From NCBI RefSeq assembly GCF_020740795.1, contig NC_067299.1, positions 6,680,001-6,744,000 of the forward strand: a stretch of DNA of 64,000 bases, in the 5' to 3' direction. The notes under the pieces were generated by a model that saw only the letters and a list, made by a program, of their open reading frames with translations, was not told the origin of the DNA and did no database searches. Shown piece by piece: positions 38,445 to 52,000 of this stretch (position 1 is the first letter of the stretch; each line of letters begins with the position of its first letter). The stretch is from Apus apus. Taxonomy: Eukaryota > Chordata > Aves > Apodiformes > Apodidae. Both the position numbers and the translations under genes were made by a program.

Positions 38445-39882
38445 GTGGGTGGTGGGGGAATTTGGGTCTTGGGAGGTTGGGGGGTTCCCCTCTCCTGTCT
38501 CAGGGTGCTGGGCTGGGGGTTGTGTGTGTCGCCCCCCCCCCCCTCCCCAGTTCTGTGCTTGCTGGGGGAAAAAAGGATGGGAAGGAAGAGGGGAATGAGT
38601 GGTGGGAAGTAAGGGATGGGAAACCATGGGTGGGGAGAGGAGAGGAGAGAGGAGAGGAGAGGAGAGGAGAGGAGAGGAGAGGAGAGGAGAGGAGAGGAGA
38701 GGAGAGGAGAGGAGAGGAGAGGAGAGGAGGAAGGGGAAAAGTCCAGGCAAAGAGGAAGCTCAGTGTTACAAGCTCATTCTCATGGTGCCTTCATGCTACA
38801 GGTGTTGCACAGGGTGCAGAGACCCCAAAGCCCCGTATATTGACCCCTCAATGCAGTTGAGCTGGGACATAGGGAGGGACCCTCTGGCTGTGAGCCACAG
38901 AGGGGGCTGGGAGGGGTCGAAGGGTGTCCATGGGGTGTCACGAGTCCTGCTGTCCCCCCATGCTTGCCCCAAGAACCCTGGGTGGCTCAGCCAAGGACAC
39001 CACAAAGGAGCCCGGACCCAGCAGCACGGGGCCAGCTCGTGCCTCGTGCCCAGCCTGGGGGTCCACAAGGGGTGGGGGCAACTCCCCAGCCAGGGCAGCT
39101 CCAGGGAGAAGTGGGTGCTCAGCTTCCAGCCCTGCCAGGCTGGGGACCCAACAGGGCCAGCCAGGAACCCTTGGGCCCCCTCAGCCACTGCCAGCTCCTG
39201 GCACCACACTTTGCTCCCCTTGGATCTGGGGGATGCTCCCAGAGGGGTCCCTGCTGCCCAGTTGCTCCAGGCTGATATTAAGGTGGAGAAAACCAGGAAA
39301 AGCAGGATCAGCCCCTCCTCACTCTTGGATCATGCTGGGATCTGGGAAGCTGGGGCAGGGAAGGGATGACTCCAGGGGCAGTGACCTCCCCGGCTCCCTG
39401 CCCACCCAGCCAGCCTGGATCTTTTTTCCTTCCAGGGAAGCATGAGGAGAAGCAGGATGAACACGGCTTCATCTCTCGGTGCTTCACCCGAAAGTACACG
39501 TGAGTACCAGGAGGGAGGGGAGATGGGATCCTGGCAGCTCCCTGATGTCTTCGGGGACCACTGGGGAAACTGGGGATGCTCCACACCCAAACTGAGAGGA
39601 GGGGGAGGGTCAGTCATTTTGGGGCTGAGCATCTGTGGGTGGTCACACCTGTCTCTGGGTGCAGGGGGGTGGGTGTCACAACCCTGACCCCCCCCCCCCA
39701 CTCTTCCTGTCCCCCCCCACAGCCTCCCCCCCGGTGTTGAAGCCACTGCAGTGAGGTCCTCGCTGTCCCCCGATGGGATGCTGACAGTGGAGGCCCCCCT
39801 GCCCAAGCCAGCCATCCAGTCTGCTGAAATCACCATCCCTGTCACCATGGAGAGCCAAGCCAAGGAGCCAGCCAAGAAGTAG
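38084..39882 (+). CDS. HSPB1: HSPB1, small heat-shock protein Hsp27/Hsp25 (3 exons)
   Basis: ATP-independent chaperone of the cytosol and nucleus that forms large dynamic oligomers and binds unfolding proteins and actin. Exons 38084-38444, 39436-39499 and 39723-39882 give 585 nt, 194 aa, complete. Visible parts: WEPF motif (residues 16-19); a MAPKAPK2-type site FLRSPS (Ser15); RLFDQAFG (27-34); alpha-crystallin domain about 85-168 with [20 protein letters not shown] and the conserved [13 protein letters not shown] loop including Cys136; IPV oligomer motif (180-182); short polar tail ending PAKK. The sequence is nearly the chicken Hsp25 I recall. All junctions are AG/GT and in phase. It lies 1.9 kb downstream of SRRM3 and tail-to-tail with YWHAG, the same order as in human. 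Heat inducibility is expected from the upstream HSE. Confidence 0.97.
38445..39435 (+). other. HSPB1: HSPB1 intron 1
   Basis: 0.99 kb. Apart from the GGAGA array no exon or recognised element is visible. Confidence 0.8.
38632..38735. repeat. GGAGA pentanucleotide microsatellite in HSPB1 intron 1
   Basis: About twenty copies of GGAGA, a pure purine strand able to form triplex DNA. It continues into GGAAGGGGAAAAG. Confidence 0.93.
39436..39499 (+). CDS. HSPB1: HSPB1 coding exon 2
   Basis: 64 nt encoding [20 protein letters not shown] and Y, the middle of the alpha-crystallin domain. Acceptor TTTTTTCCTTCCAG, donor GTGAGT. Confidence 0.97.
39723..39882 (+). CDS. HSPB1: HSPB1 coding exon 3
   Basis: Encodes [20 protein letters not shown], then the C-terminal extension with ITIPVT and ending AKEPAKK, stop TAG at 39880-39882. 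Confidence 0.97.
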
Positions 39883-40055
39883 GTGGCAGAGAGGAGGAAG
39901 AGGAGGAGGAGAAGCTGCTGCTGCCCCCCCCCCCCATCCCCACTCACAGCCCCCTTTTTACTGCCCGTTTTGTACTCGCCCGGTCACCGAGTGCCTTGAG
40001 TCGTGGGAAGGAACCCAGAGAATCAGCTGGAATAAAAAGTGGTGGAAGAAAACTG
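39883..40055 (+). other. HSPB1: HSPB1 3'UTR
   Basis: Short 3'UTR ending shortly after AATAAA at 40031-40036. Confidence 0.8.
40031..40036 (+). terminator. HSPB1: HSPB1 polyadenylation signal
   Basis: AATAAA about 150 bases after the stop codon, followed by a GTGGTGG-type downstream sequence. Confidence 0.8.
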
Positions 40056-42214
40056 TCCCTGTGCCCTGAGTCTGTCCCCCCAGAGCCCCAGTTGTGTCGT
40101 GGTGGGGAAAGCACATCGTGGGCTCCAGCTCTTGGCTCCAGCAGGGCTGGACCTGAGCACTGGGATGGGCTGCTTGTGGCCAGCATGGCCAGTGGGAGGG
40201 CCACCAAGTCCTGCTCCACGGCCTGGGCTCAGCACCTCAGGGCTGCACTTCCCAAGTGTTCACATCCTGGGGCTCCACAGCATTCAGGGTCTTCAAATCC
40301 AGAGTCTCCCTGTCCTGGATATCCCATATCCCAGGTCTCTTGCATCTCAGCTCTCCACATCCCAGCATCATGTCTCTTTACATCCCAGGGCTCCAAAACC
40401 TCTGGTCTCCACATGCCAGGTCTCAAACCTGTGGGGAAGAAAAGAACAGTTTCCCACACATGCCAAGCTCAGCATCCCAGTTTTCCAGATCCTGGGTCTT
40501 TGACACCCCAGGTCTCCAAAACTCTGGGTAGCTGACATCCTGGGATTCTGACATGCTTGGTCTCCAAAACTCTGGGACTCAACATCCCAGATCCAAACAT
40601 CCTGGGTCTCTACTTCTCTCAAAAACAACCACAGCCCCCCTGACCCTCCCCTGGGCTGCAGGGGAGCCTGGGAACAAACAGGGGCTTCACGGGCAGAAGG
40701 TCTGACCAGGAAACACCCATCCCTGTCCCCATCCCTGTCCCCATCAGTGTGGCCCCTCCAGCCCCAGCACCGCCCCCCCTCCCTGTTGTGGGGCCAGGTG
40801 GATGGGGGTTCAGCTGGGGGGGCTGAGGTGTTGGGGGGTCCTGTTCCCAGTGCCTTTTGTCCCCAGCTGGCCCCATGTCCCCAGGGCAGGACAGGCCCTA
40901 CATGGCCGAGGCAGGACCTGCTGCTGCCATGTTCCTGCTCTGACAAATCCCACTAATCCCCCCTGAGTCATCCCAGAGGCAGACGGTGACCTGGGAAGAA
41001 TCCTGCAGCTGTGGGGCCCCTCTCTGAGACACACACACACAGACACAGACACACACAGGACGCTGTGAGGCCCCCCCCCCAAGCCCCCTTTTCTCTGAGC
41101 CCCCACCCTCTGCCCCAGCAGTCTCAGGTGCAATGAGTTTGGCAGGTCTCAGATACCTTCCCCAGGGTCAGCTCCTGCTGCCAGGGCTGTGTGTGTGTGT
41201 GTGGGGGGGTGACACACACTTGGGCCCCCTCTGGTGTGTGCCATTTTTGGGGACAGGTGGCCACGGCAACCAGTGATGGCAATGGTTGCCATGGCAAACA
41301 GCAGCTGCTGGCAGCCTAGTCTGGGGGGGGTTGGGAATGACACCAACCCCCCTGCCTGGCCCTGCAACACCTGGAGCTGGGGATGGTGCAATGAGTTGGG
41401 CAGGTCTTGTGCCTCCTGGGATAAGACGGATACCACCCCTCAGGCCCCACTATTGGGAACAGGGTGAGCAGCAGGGTGTCCTGTGTCTCCCCCCCCCCAA
41501 ACAGCCCAGTGGCCACCAGGCAGATTTGTCAGCCCAAGGATGTCTCAAAGGGAAGAATCCCCCTCGAGGGGCACCCACCCAGGCCCCCCTCCCCTCTCCT
41601 GTGTCCACGTCAAGGTGGGTGGGCACAGGTGCCACATGGGGGGCACGTGGGGGTGGGATGGTGCTAGGATGGGGTACTGCCTGGGAGGGGGGGGAGGGAA
41701 GCTCAGCCAGCCCCTCTTGGGCACCCCCAGGGAGTTGTTCCCAGCCCCCTTCTCGGGGGGGGGGGGGTCTGTCCCACACCCCCCAGGGTCCCTTCTCAGG
41801 GCGCATGTTCCGTTCACGGTTTCCAAGGGAGGGGAATATTTTTACAGCGTGAGTCACCACCAGCAGCTTCCAGTGGAAAAAACATTGGGAAGGGAGGGAG
41901 GCGGGGGGGGGGAAGGCACCCCCCCCACTCACCCTTCCTCTCCTGGGAGCACCCCAAGACCATTCCCAGGGCTCCTCCAGCCTCGAGGAACCTTCACCTC
42001 CACCCTGGGACTATCAATCCACAGGGATGAGGAGAACAGCATCTCATTCCCACGTGGGCAGAAGGGAAATGACCCCTGGAGCAGAAACAAGGCTGTTTCC
42101 CACCAGCTCCTGAGCCTGGACAACTAGAGGGAGCCCCCCCCCTCCCCCCAATCATCCCACCAACCCCCTCCCCACCAGTAACTCCAACCAAGGCGACCAC
42201 AAACGAAGCAGCTC
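40056..42214. other. Spacer between convergent HSPB1 and YWHAG
   Basis: 2.2 kb. It holds a degenerate repeat (40240-40620), a GT run (41189-41202), AP-1-type TGAGTCA motifs at 40964-40970 and 41850-41856, and G/C homopolymers. No gene is evident. Confidence 0.65.
40240..40620. repeat. Degenerate CATCCCAGGTCTCCAAAACT-type repeat
   Basis: About a dozen diverged units of roughly 25-34 bp built from ACATCCCAG/ATCCTGGG and GTCTCCAAAACTCTGG. This is an old minisatellite immediately downstream of HSPB1. Confidence 0.7.
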
Positions 42215-42594
42215 TTGACGTCAGATCTGTAAGTTTATTTGCTCAATGTACGACGGCTACATAATGACTCACATTCATGATATTCCATCACTGAGGGGAA
42301 AAAAAAACCAAAACCCAAAACAAAACAACCTGCTAAGAATGGTCCGTGTGTGAAAGAATTCCTTACAGAAACACGGAGAGTTCGGGAAAAAAAAAAAGAA
42401 AAAGAAGAAAAAAAAAAGAAAAAGAAGAGAATCACTGATCAGACCTTAAAAATAGTTCACTGCATATAACATGACAAAAAGCACAAACAAAGGCTCATTC
42501 AAAGAACACAGTCATTGTTCTCCTACACTGTAATAGTTATAATTTCACCATGACGAACACCAGACATTAAGATTAAGCTAACACTGGTGTTTTC

Positions 42595-42625
<31 letters not shown>

Positions 42626-45293
42626 AATTGTTTTTCCTTTTTAACCCCCCCCCCCAAAAAAAAAAAAAGAAATCATCATATAGAATTGCATGTCACTATA
42701 GCAACATCCATTAACAGATCAGTTTGTTACGATCACTATTTGGTAGAGCAAAACTTTAACTCCCCTTCCCCCCCTCCCCCCCCCTCCCAGAAAGGAAAAG
42801 AAATGAAAAGGGAAAAAAAAAGGAAAAAATAAATTAAAAACCTTTAAAAAAAATCTTTTGAAGACTATTTTGTCATAGGAATACGTAACATCTACAGTAT
42901 AAGTTAATAAATTTCAAGCTACTGTATAGAAATACGACACTAGCATGCACAATATTGTATCAATAGAGTAATGGAGCAGTAATCATTTCACTGGAGAGAC
43001 AGTATCATAGGCAAGTGCATCTCTTAAAAAACCAAAGAAACCATTCAAGCTGCTTAAAAATCCAAGTCCCTGACCCTCACTCTGTTTTTAGCCCTCTTGT
43101 GCCATCTCTCCTGCAGAAGTTTCCTAAAGCAGCCAGAGCAAAAGCTGAGAAAGAGAAAAGAAAAAGAAAGAGAAAAGAAATAAAGGAGATAGGTTTTGTA
43201 ATTCCAGTAAATCACTTCCAAATGATACAGCTGGGACAAGACTGCTCATGGGACAGGAGGGTGAGGCAAGGGTAAGAAGCCTAAAGGGATCTTCCAGTCC
43301 ATGGCACGTCCCGGCAGCGTGTCTGGCTGTGGCTGTTGGGCCACCCAACACTCACCAGGGAAGGACTCTGCATGCCAAGGCATCCCGGGCACAACATCCA
43401 GCTTTGCCAGCATCACCGGGGTGATGACACCTGGAGGCCAAACACCGCCCTCAGCTCCACCGACTCCCCGAGGATCAGGGCACAGACGTGCCCGGCTGCG
43501 GGGAGCCGGGCTGGAGCGGCCGTGCCGGGTGTGCAGCAACAGCAGCAACAGGAGCAGGACGTGGCGACTCCCGAAAGGGACAGGGAAAGCCTGTGTCCTA
43601 ACCAAAATCAAGAGGAAAAAAAAGCAGGAACGCGGGGTTTCCCTGGGTGGGCGGCACAACACTCTGCCAGCCAGAGAACAGCAGTGAACTTCCAAACCAC
43701 AGCGTGGAAATCAACACTCGAAAGTAAGAAATTCACTCAAAACGGGGTCAGTATCACCTGGGAAGTAACTCAGATGCCCCGTCTCCCACCCCCAGCCAGA
43801 TCAGCCAGGCTCAAAAGATTTTGCTAAGAAGAGAACTAAGCTCCTGGGCCCCCGATGGTTGATCAAAATGTCTATGATTGTAGCTCTTCCCTGGAGGATT
43901 TCTCTACCAAATTAAGTTTCTAAGCTCCTGAAGTTCACTCATTACACCACAAGCTTCCCCAGGAGAAAGGAAAAGGCACCTGGCTTCCCTGGTGACAAAC
44001 AAGGGAGCCTGGGTGCCAGGGATCTGCTGACAAACCTCATGGTACAGTGGGAGAAAGTCAGGCAGAGTGAAATGGCAGTGCAATCCCTGAGGAAGCAGCT
44101 GTGGCACCTTAAAATCAGGATGGTCTTTTGGAAATACCAAACACAGTACATGACATACAGACCTGAATGCTCTTTTTTACATTTTTATTCTTCTTCTTTT
44201 TTTTTTTTTATTTAAGTGGCATTTTAAGTTGAAACACTTCCCCCTTGTCTAATTAAGTTCTTAAACCTTTTGCTGTGGACTTAAAATAGTTGAAACAGCC
44301 GCTTGCCAAGCACCTGTTAAGCTGTTGACCAAAAAACTAGAGCAGCTTTTTGATGTTCCTGGGGCTGGTGGGTGGTCTTCTTGCCTTGGGTGACACAGAA
44401 TAGCTAAAGCCAGTCCACAGGCAAGGACTGATCAGAAAGGCAAGCCAGAAAAACCAGCAAAAAAGAAAAAAAACCAACAACAACCCAACAAAAAAACCCA
44501 ACCCAACAACAGACAATCCAAGGCTTGATGTCATATGGCTGTAACGTAGAAATACTGTAAACTGCAATTTAGTGTTAATACTGTAAGCTACCCTCATAAA
44601 TATCTTCAACCAAAATGAATACAAAAAAAAAAGAGACTGGATGGCCTAAATCCCGGGGCTTTGCAAGCCCCAAATTCTTTAGATTGTTGGGGGTTTTTTT
44701 GTTTGTTTGTTTGGGTTTTTTTTTTAATTCCTTCTCAATTTGGGGACTGCAGCCGCTGCAGAGACGCCCCGCGGTGCGGTGGGGACACAGGGCACTTGGA
44801 CTGAAGAAACAAACACACGAAGCCTTACTGGAACCACAGAACTCCCTTTTTTTTTTTTGTTTTGTTTTTTTTTTAAGCTTTCCTCCTTTTTTTTTTTTTT
44901 TTTTGTCTTGCTTTCCTTAAAAACGAGGGCCATTCCATCCAGGCAAAAAAAAAATCGTCTTCCACCCCTTCTTTTTTTCTCCTTTCTAGCGATAAAGTTA
45001 AATTAAAGACAGCTCCACTTGTATGAATAATCTACAGAACAGTCCATATGCCAGTGAGGCTGCTATTCCATAACCAGCACAGCCAGCCTGACTTCCACTA
45101 CTGGTGTTTTGGCAAAAATGTCAACGAGGCAATCAAAGACAGGTTGTGGGGGGCCTCCTCCCCTGGGAAGGTGACCCCTCCCCTTCCCCCTCCCCCACCC
45201 CCGGCACCCCCCCCTCCCCCAACTGGTGGGAAAAAAATAAAGACTGCAGTAGTTAGCATCAGCGTGCGGCTGCCAGTCCATCGGGGGGGGGTC
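42215..45293 (-). other. YWHAG: YWHAG 3'UTR
   Basis: About 3.1 kb of minus-strand 3'UTR from the stop codon to the AATAAA at 42234-42239. It is AT-rich with A/T homopolymers (42590-42670, 44860-44905). Additional minus-strand AATAAA matches at 44184-44189 and 44207-44212 could give shorter forms. Mammalian YWHAG also has a long 3'UTR. Length is inferred from the signal. Confidence 0.8.
42234..42239 (-). terminator. YWHAG: YWHAG distal polyadenylation signal
   Basis: Plus-strand TTTATT reads AATAAA on the minus strand, in the context ATTGAGCAAATAAACTTACAG, resembling the end of vertebrate YWHAG transcripts. Confidence 0.8.
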
Positions 45294-46070
<777 letters not shown>

Positions 46071-49000
46071 TCACAAAGTCCTGCTCCGTCATCCAGGATC
46101 CACTCCCATCCCAGAGGGAGCCAGCTGGGGAAGCCACACCACGGGCCTGTCTCCCAGCAAAAGGGGTGGCTTGGGGTTTTATTCGAGGAATTCTCCACCT
46201 CCTAGGTCAGCGTTCTCCAGAATGAGAAAAATCCCCTAGGCAAGAGATGCCTTTCACCTGCAGGATGAGAGTCAGACCTTGCGATGCAGACGAGAGGGAC
46301 AGTCAAAGCAAGAGGTGCTCTAGGGTTACGAGGCAGCTGCATGGATCAACAATACCACAGCTACAGGGGGCTCATCTTTTCCATCTCCCATAAGCACAGG
46401 GCACACTTCCGAGATGCCTGAAGAACACGTTAGATGATAAAATTACAGCTGCCTAAAGCATCTGTGGAGATAAGGACTTCAAAGCTCACGTGGCAGGAGA
46501 ATGCTCTTCCCACACAGGATTTTCTCCATGGACGGTAAGAGCGTTAGTGCACAGCACCCTTCTACCTGCCTCACACGCCATGGCAACAGGGATGAAGGTG
46601 ACATCTCACCAGCAGGCTGCCAAACACTGCCTCAGGTGCTGGGAAATGTCACACTCCATACTGCCATCATCCCAGTCCAGCTCCCATAACCCCACTGAAG
46701 CCACCTGGGCAGCTCCCACAGTGACAGCGAGGTGGCCACCAACTGCCTCAGGGGCAGCAGGCAGCTCGGGAAGGGCTGGCACCTGCCTTGTCTCCATGCT
46801 GTGCCCCACACATGGGTCTTTACAGCAGCCCAGGAGGCTCTGTACAGCCACTCAGCTGGGGTGGTCACAGCTGCCAAGTGGCACTTTGAGCCTGGATATT
46901 CACTGTTGTCCCCTTCCCCCCAGACACATCACCCTGTCACATAGACATCCTGGGCACGGCCACATGGGAAGCAGGCCAGGGGAGCAGGAACCTGTGAGGC
47001 TCCTCTCAGCAGTCACTGCTCAAAGGATTAGGTCACGGTTTGGACCTGAAAGGTTTCTGCAAATACTGAGTCATTTTCACAAGGGTTTGCAAGGACAAGG
47101 TTTGTTCTGGGTTTAGATAATCACATTTATGGTGGTGATCAGGAGGCCAAGGGCTCATGCTGGAAGGTGTAGGATGGTCCACCCCAGGACCTCATTTGAG
47201 TGGCCTGGAATGACTCACCATCACTCATTCATACCATATTGACTTACTCATTCCAGCAACTTCTGCTCTGACCTGCAGCTCTCCCTGCAGTTGTTCAGCT
47301 CATGTCTGCCCCCAGAAACTCCAGTGCTCTGCTCCAGTCCCCTCCACTCCTTCACTCGAGGCAGAGGCAGCAAGAAGAGCCTCCCATTCCTGCTGTTGTG
47401 TGGACCTGTGCTGCTCCACAGGATGCTCTACAGCCTGGCAGGGGTAGCAGCAAACAGCCCAACTCCACACAACTGCCTTTGTGTCAGGGGGAAGAGGTGG
47501 CTGAGGGACCAGGGGAAGGGTGCCAGGTTGAAGAGGGCAGAGTCTCCAGTGACCATCCGCAGCTGCCACCGACACAGGGCAAGGTGCAGAGGGCAGTGTG
47601 CCAAGGCAGCTCTGCTCCCAGCTTTCTCATCCCAAGGTAAGCTCCAGGTTCCAGGAGACTAGTCCACATCCCACCTCTCCCAGCCAGGTTTCTGGGGGCT
47701 GTTTCACCCTGGGTTGTGTATGAAATGCTGCTTCCTGCAGAGGGGCTGCCCTGCACGCAGCTCAGCTGCAACACGCTCAAATACCCTTGGGAAGCCCTTT
47801 GTACACAGCTCCCAAGCTGCCTCATGCCCTAAATTCAGAGGTCTCTAGTTGTATTTTTACAAGACTTAACAACTTTGAGATTATTCATTCTTCCCTCTGA
47901 CTGAGACCTGCACAAACAGAAATTAAAAGTAAATTAAAGCCACCTTTGAAAGACCCTGGAGCCAAATGAAGGCCGCCCCCTGCCCTAGAGCTTTTGGGTT
48001 GTCAGACCTTGAAGATATTCAAAACTTCTCCAGGTTACTGGGCGCCTTGTCCCATCTAAGTTGCCCTGCTTTAAGTAAGAGCATTGGGACTACAAACATC
48101 CAGAAAGTCCAGCCTGACTGAATCTCTTATCATCTAGCTGTAAATGGAGCATCCAAGATGAACAGCCACGCTGCAAGAGACACGCAGGCTCCAACAGTTT
48201 CTTCTCCTGACAACCACGTGAGCTCCTGCTCTCTCTCTGAGCAGAGACACCAGTTTTACGTGTGGACCAAGCAGGTGACTTCAAAGCTGCCCTGCAGCCA
48301 AGTCTGTAGATATTTATCACTGCAGAAAATGGTAGACTTACCTCCTCTCACCAGAAGAGTCTGGAGGACAGATTTATTAAAACTACAGGGAATTTCGTAG
48401 GATTAGCTTTGCCATAAACATTTTAAATTGAAAACTATTAAGGATTAGGGAAGAAAGTTGCCTGTCAAAATCCTTTCAACAAACTCACTGACAGAAGGTA
48501 CACCTGTGGAGAAAGCAGATTCCTCCAGGGAGCTGGTGGGGAACTTATCAAAGCAGAAAGAGATGCTTGTTAACCAGGCAACTGCTTTCCTGCAGTTCCC
48601 AGGCTCCCAGTAAGGTAGAGCACTGCAGAGAAATGAAGGTGCAGCACAGCCAGAAACAGGGCCCACATCCCTCAGGTCTAAGGGTGGGAAGAAGCTGCAG
48701 TCCTGCACGTAGGTCAGTTTGCAACTGAGCTGAGAGAGGAAGACAGGAAAATCATCTGGCACTTGCATTCCCAGCAGGAAGAAAACACAAGGTGCCCAGG
48801 GCACTGGATATTGGGCAGTAAGGGTATGCTTAGCTGCCCTCATCAGTCACTGGAAGGGGGGAAAAAAACCATATCCCAGATTAATCTGCCCTGGAGAGCT
48901 GCCCTCATCCCTGCCTCTCAGCCTGCCCAGAGCCTGCTGGCACATCTCAGCCCCACAGCTAAGAGGCTGCTCCCTGCCTGCCCCACTGCAGGTTGTGTTG

Positions 49001-52000
49001 GTGTCTTCTGCCACCACACACTGCACAGGGCTGCAGCCACCATCGTGCTGCTCCAGCCCGCAGCACTGCGTGGGTGGACACCTGCAGCAGAAGACCTCCC
49101 AGAAATCACTGCAGCAATTTGCCCTGCAGATGCAGGTTTGTGCCTTCCCCGGAATCCTGACTCTTGCTCACATTGCAGGATGCCAACACAAAACCAGTTC
49201 AATCAAGCCAGAGGCTAAACAGCAAGCTCCAATATATTTAATTTATAGCATTGCATTGAGTGCCTCTGATGTAACATCAATAAGGCAACACCCTGCATCA
49301 GGCCTGGAGCAGATTGGTCACATTACAAGCCCTTTCAGAAACTGTTTGTTTCCAACATCCAGATTAAGATTACCAGAACCCTCCCTCTTCTTAGCCCAGA
49401 CCTCAGAGGGCTCTCACCTCCCTAAAGAGCAGCACCCTCACCTCCAGACCAACCCAGTGAGCATTAGGTCACTTCACACCATGCCCAGCACTGCTACATG
49501 GAGTCAGAGACTTCAAATATCCAAAGAAAAAGTTTGGTGTGGCATTAAGAGGGCTTGGCAGGAACATAAAGCCATCAGCCTCTGGCTGGAATTCTATCTT
49601 CTCTCTGGGAAGCATTTTGGAGTTTCACTTCCCTGGTATGACAGCATTGAAAAGCAGAAACTGCATGGCAAGTCTGAGCAACTGTCTGTCCCCATTTCAC
49701 CCTTATGCCCCTGTAGATAACCAGGGAGGGGGCCAGGAGATGCACAGGGCTGAGATGGAGTCGGGCTTTGCACATGGCATAAGCAGCCCAGCACCAAGAG
49801 CCAGCCCACATGCTCACACAGCTGGAAACCTGACACATGCCAGTCTGTTCTGGGGGGGGAAAAAAAAGGCCTTTTTCACCTTTCTTTCTGCTTCCTCCCC
49901 CTAAACATGGCCAGCCTGCAAGCCCAGCTATAAGACTGGCTCTTCCCTGGTGCAGAGCAGCAGGAGACCTCAGCTGCAGTGCCTCACACTTCCCTGCCAG
50001 CTGCAGCAATGGCCTTACCTGCAGGAGCTGCCCCCGTGCCCTGTCACACCCAGGACACACGTGCCAGGAGCCAGAGCCCTTGCACACTGGGCAGCCCTGT
50101 GCTGGGCAGGAGCAGAGGAGAAGACAACCAACCAGGGAGTGCAGGTCTACACCAGGCTTGGCATGGAGGCACGCTCCACCACCTGGTTTGGGGCTGCTGC
50201 CAAGTTCCAGTCTCACCAGCTCCTGCAGTCTTTGAGGGTGCAGCATCTGCAGCACTGAGACTCCAGGGCCCTAAAGCCACAGGGACAGTCCAAGAGCTCC
50301 CGTTGGACAAAAACTACTGGAAGTTTAAGGTTTTTACTGCTCGAGAGTCTGAAGGTTTGTAGAAATCAAAGCCCTCTGACTTGCAACAAAGCTCTTCAGA
50401 GGCAGCAGGACCTCAGAGAAGGTTCTCCTGACTTCTGTCCTACAGCTGGAGCTGTGACTCAGCACTCTGCCCAGACCCTGGCAGGCTCCTGGCATGCCCA
50501 AGGATCACATTGCAGCCAGGGGAAGGCTCAGCCTCACATGGAGAAACCAGGCAGCATGCAAAACTTTACCTGTCCCTAACATCAAGGTCCATGGTCTCCA
50601 AAAGCCTAAGGGTTGATCCTACTGCACCCTCTTTCCAGAAGCATCCTAACTAGCAGGGGGTTTTGAGACCTACAGGGGAGGTTTTCTCTGAGCTAGCAGC
50701 AGGTTAGTTTCCTTGTGGGGCTTACTTCAGAACTCTTATTCTCCACTTTGGTAGGTCTGAAGCAATCATTTCTGAGGACATCATGAAGTAATCACTTTTG
50801 AGGACCCTTCAGCAGCTGCAAATGGAGATCCACCACAGGAAATTTGTTTTACCTGTTCATCCTCACACACATGGATTTTCACTTAAGTTTTATAACTAAG
50901 TGGCCACCCATTTATGGCTCCTACCTAGCTTTGATGTCTTATCTTAAAGCATACAGCAGAGCAAGCTGAGCAGACCCAGAGATTCCTCCCTGGGGAATAC
51001 CATCAACATTTGACAGTTTAATCCATGTTATAAGCCTGAACACTTTTGCTTTTCTGATTGCCCAGAAGAAATCCCAAGTCCCTGAAGACATTAGACATCT
51101 ACAAAGGAGCCAAGCTTTCCTGGAGAGAAAGGGAGACAACCATGAGAACCTCAAACTGTCCACTGAGAATGTCTTTTGAACATCACCAGAGCTCCTCTTG
51201 AAGCAGGATACAGAACTGCCATCTCATCCTCAGCACTTGTGTTTCCTCTGTTCTATCTACAGCCTCTGCACCATGTAATTAAGTATGTTATCTCTCAACA
51301 GAAACCCTTGCAGTTGCCTTGTTTTCCTTCACGTGCAGCTTGTTAGTCACACCAAGGCCTGGCCTGAAGGTCCCCTTTTCTGTTTCATTCCTTAAAAGGC
51401 AAATGTGCTTTTGAAACAACATTCTGGCCAGAAGTCCCACCACTGAAATGCTTACTTGGTCTGAAGCCACCAGCAAAGGGAGTAACCAGCATAAAAACAC
51501 TTCAGGCTCAAGCACCTGATCAATGTTCATGACTACCTGCAGCAATGTTCACAACTACCTTCCCCCCATCTCTAGCAGCTGTCTCAAGGTGGGACCCCAT
51601 CACCTCTCTCCAAGCACCAGCCCGACAGCCACCACTTTGGACGTGACATGCAAGAGAGACTGCCTGCTTTTTCTGTCCCCATCTCCCTCTACATCTAGCT
51701 CTGAAGAAATGGCTGCCCTCAAGCACATTAAACTGTCGCCACTTCCCAGAGGCTTTATTACAGTCAGGACTTGATGTCACACACCCTAGGCAAGAACAGC
51801 TTCTCCTTGGGTGCTCCAGAGCGAGCTGTCCTATGACACCATCACAGCAGTTGGAAAGATGCTTTTCTGAAGCACTGTCCTACTTCAACAGAAAGTAGGC
51901 GTGTGTTAAACTAGACCTACATCTAAAATCTTACCAGATTTCACTGGTTTGGGTCTCTACTCTAGCCTTCTCCCCCACAACATACTTCCAAAGTGGCAGT

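Noticed and set aside
46490-47116. Open frame of about 208 codons on the plus strand in the YWHAG intron
   Set aside because: No splice signals, no recognisable domain, and similar length frames arise by chance in this AC-rich sequence.
49000-50260. Cys-rich or long frames on both strands in the YWHAG intron
   Set aside because: Overlapping frames on both strands with no conserved motifs; judged chance.
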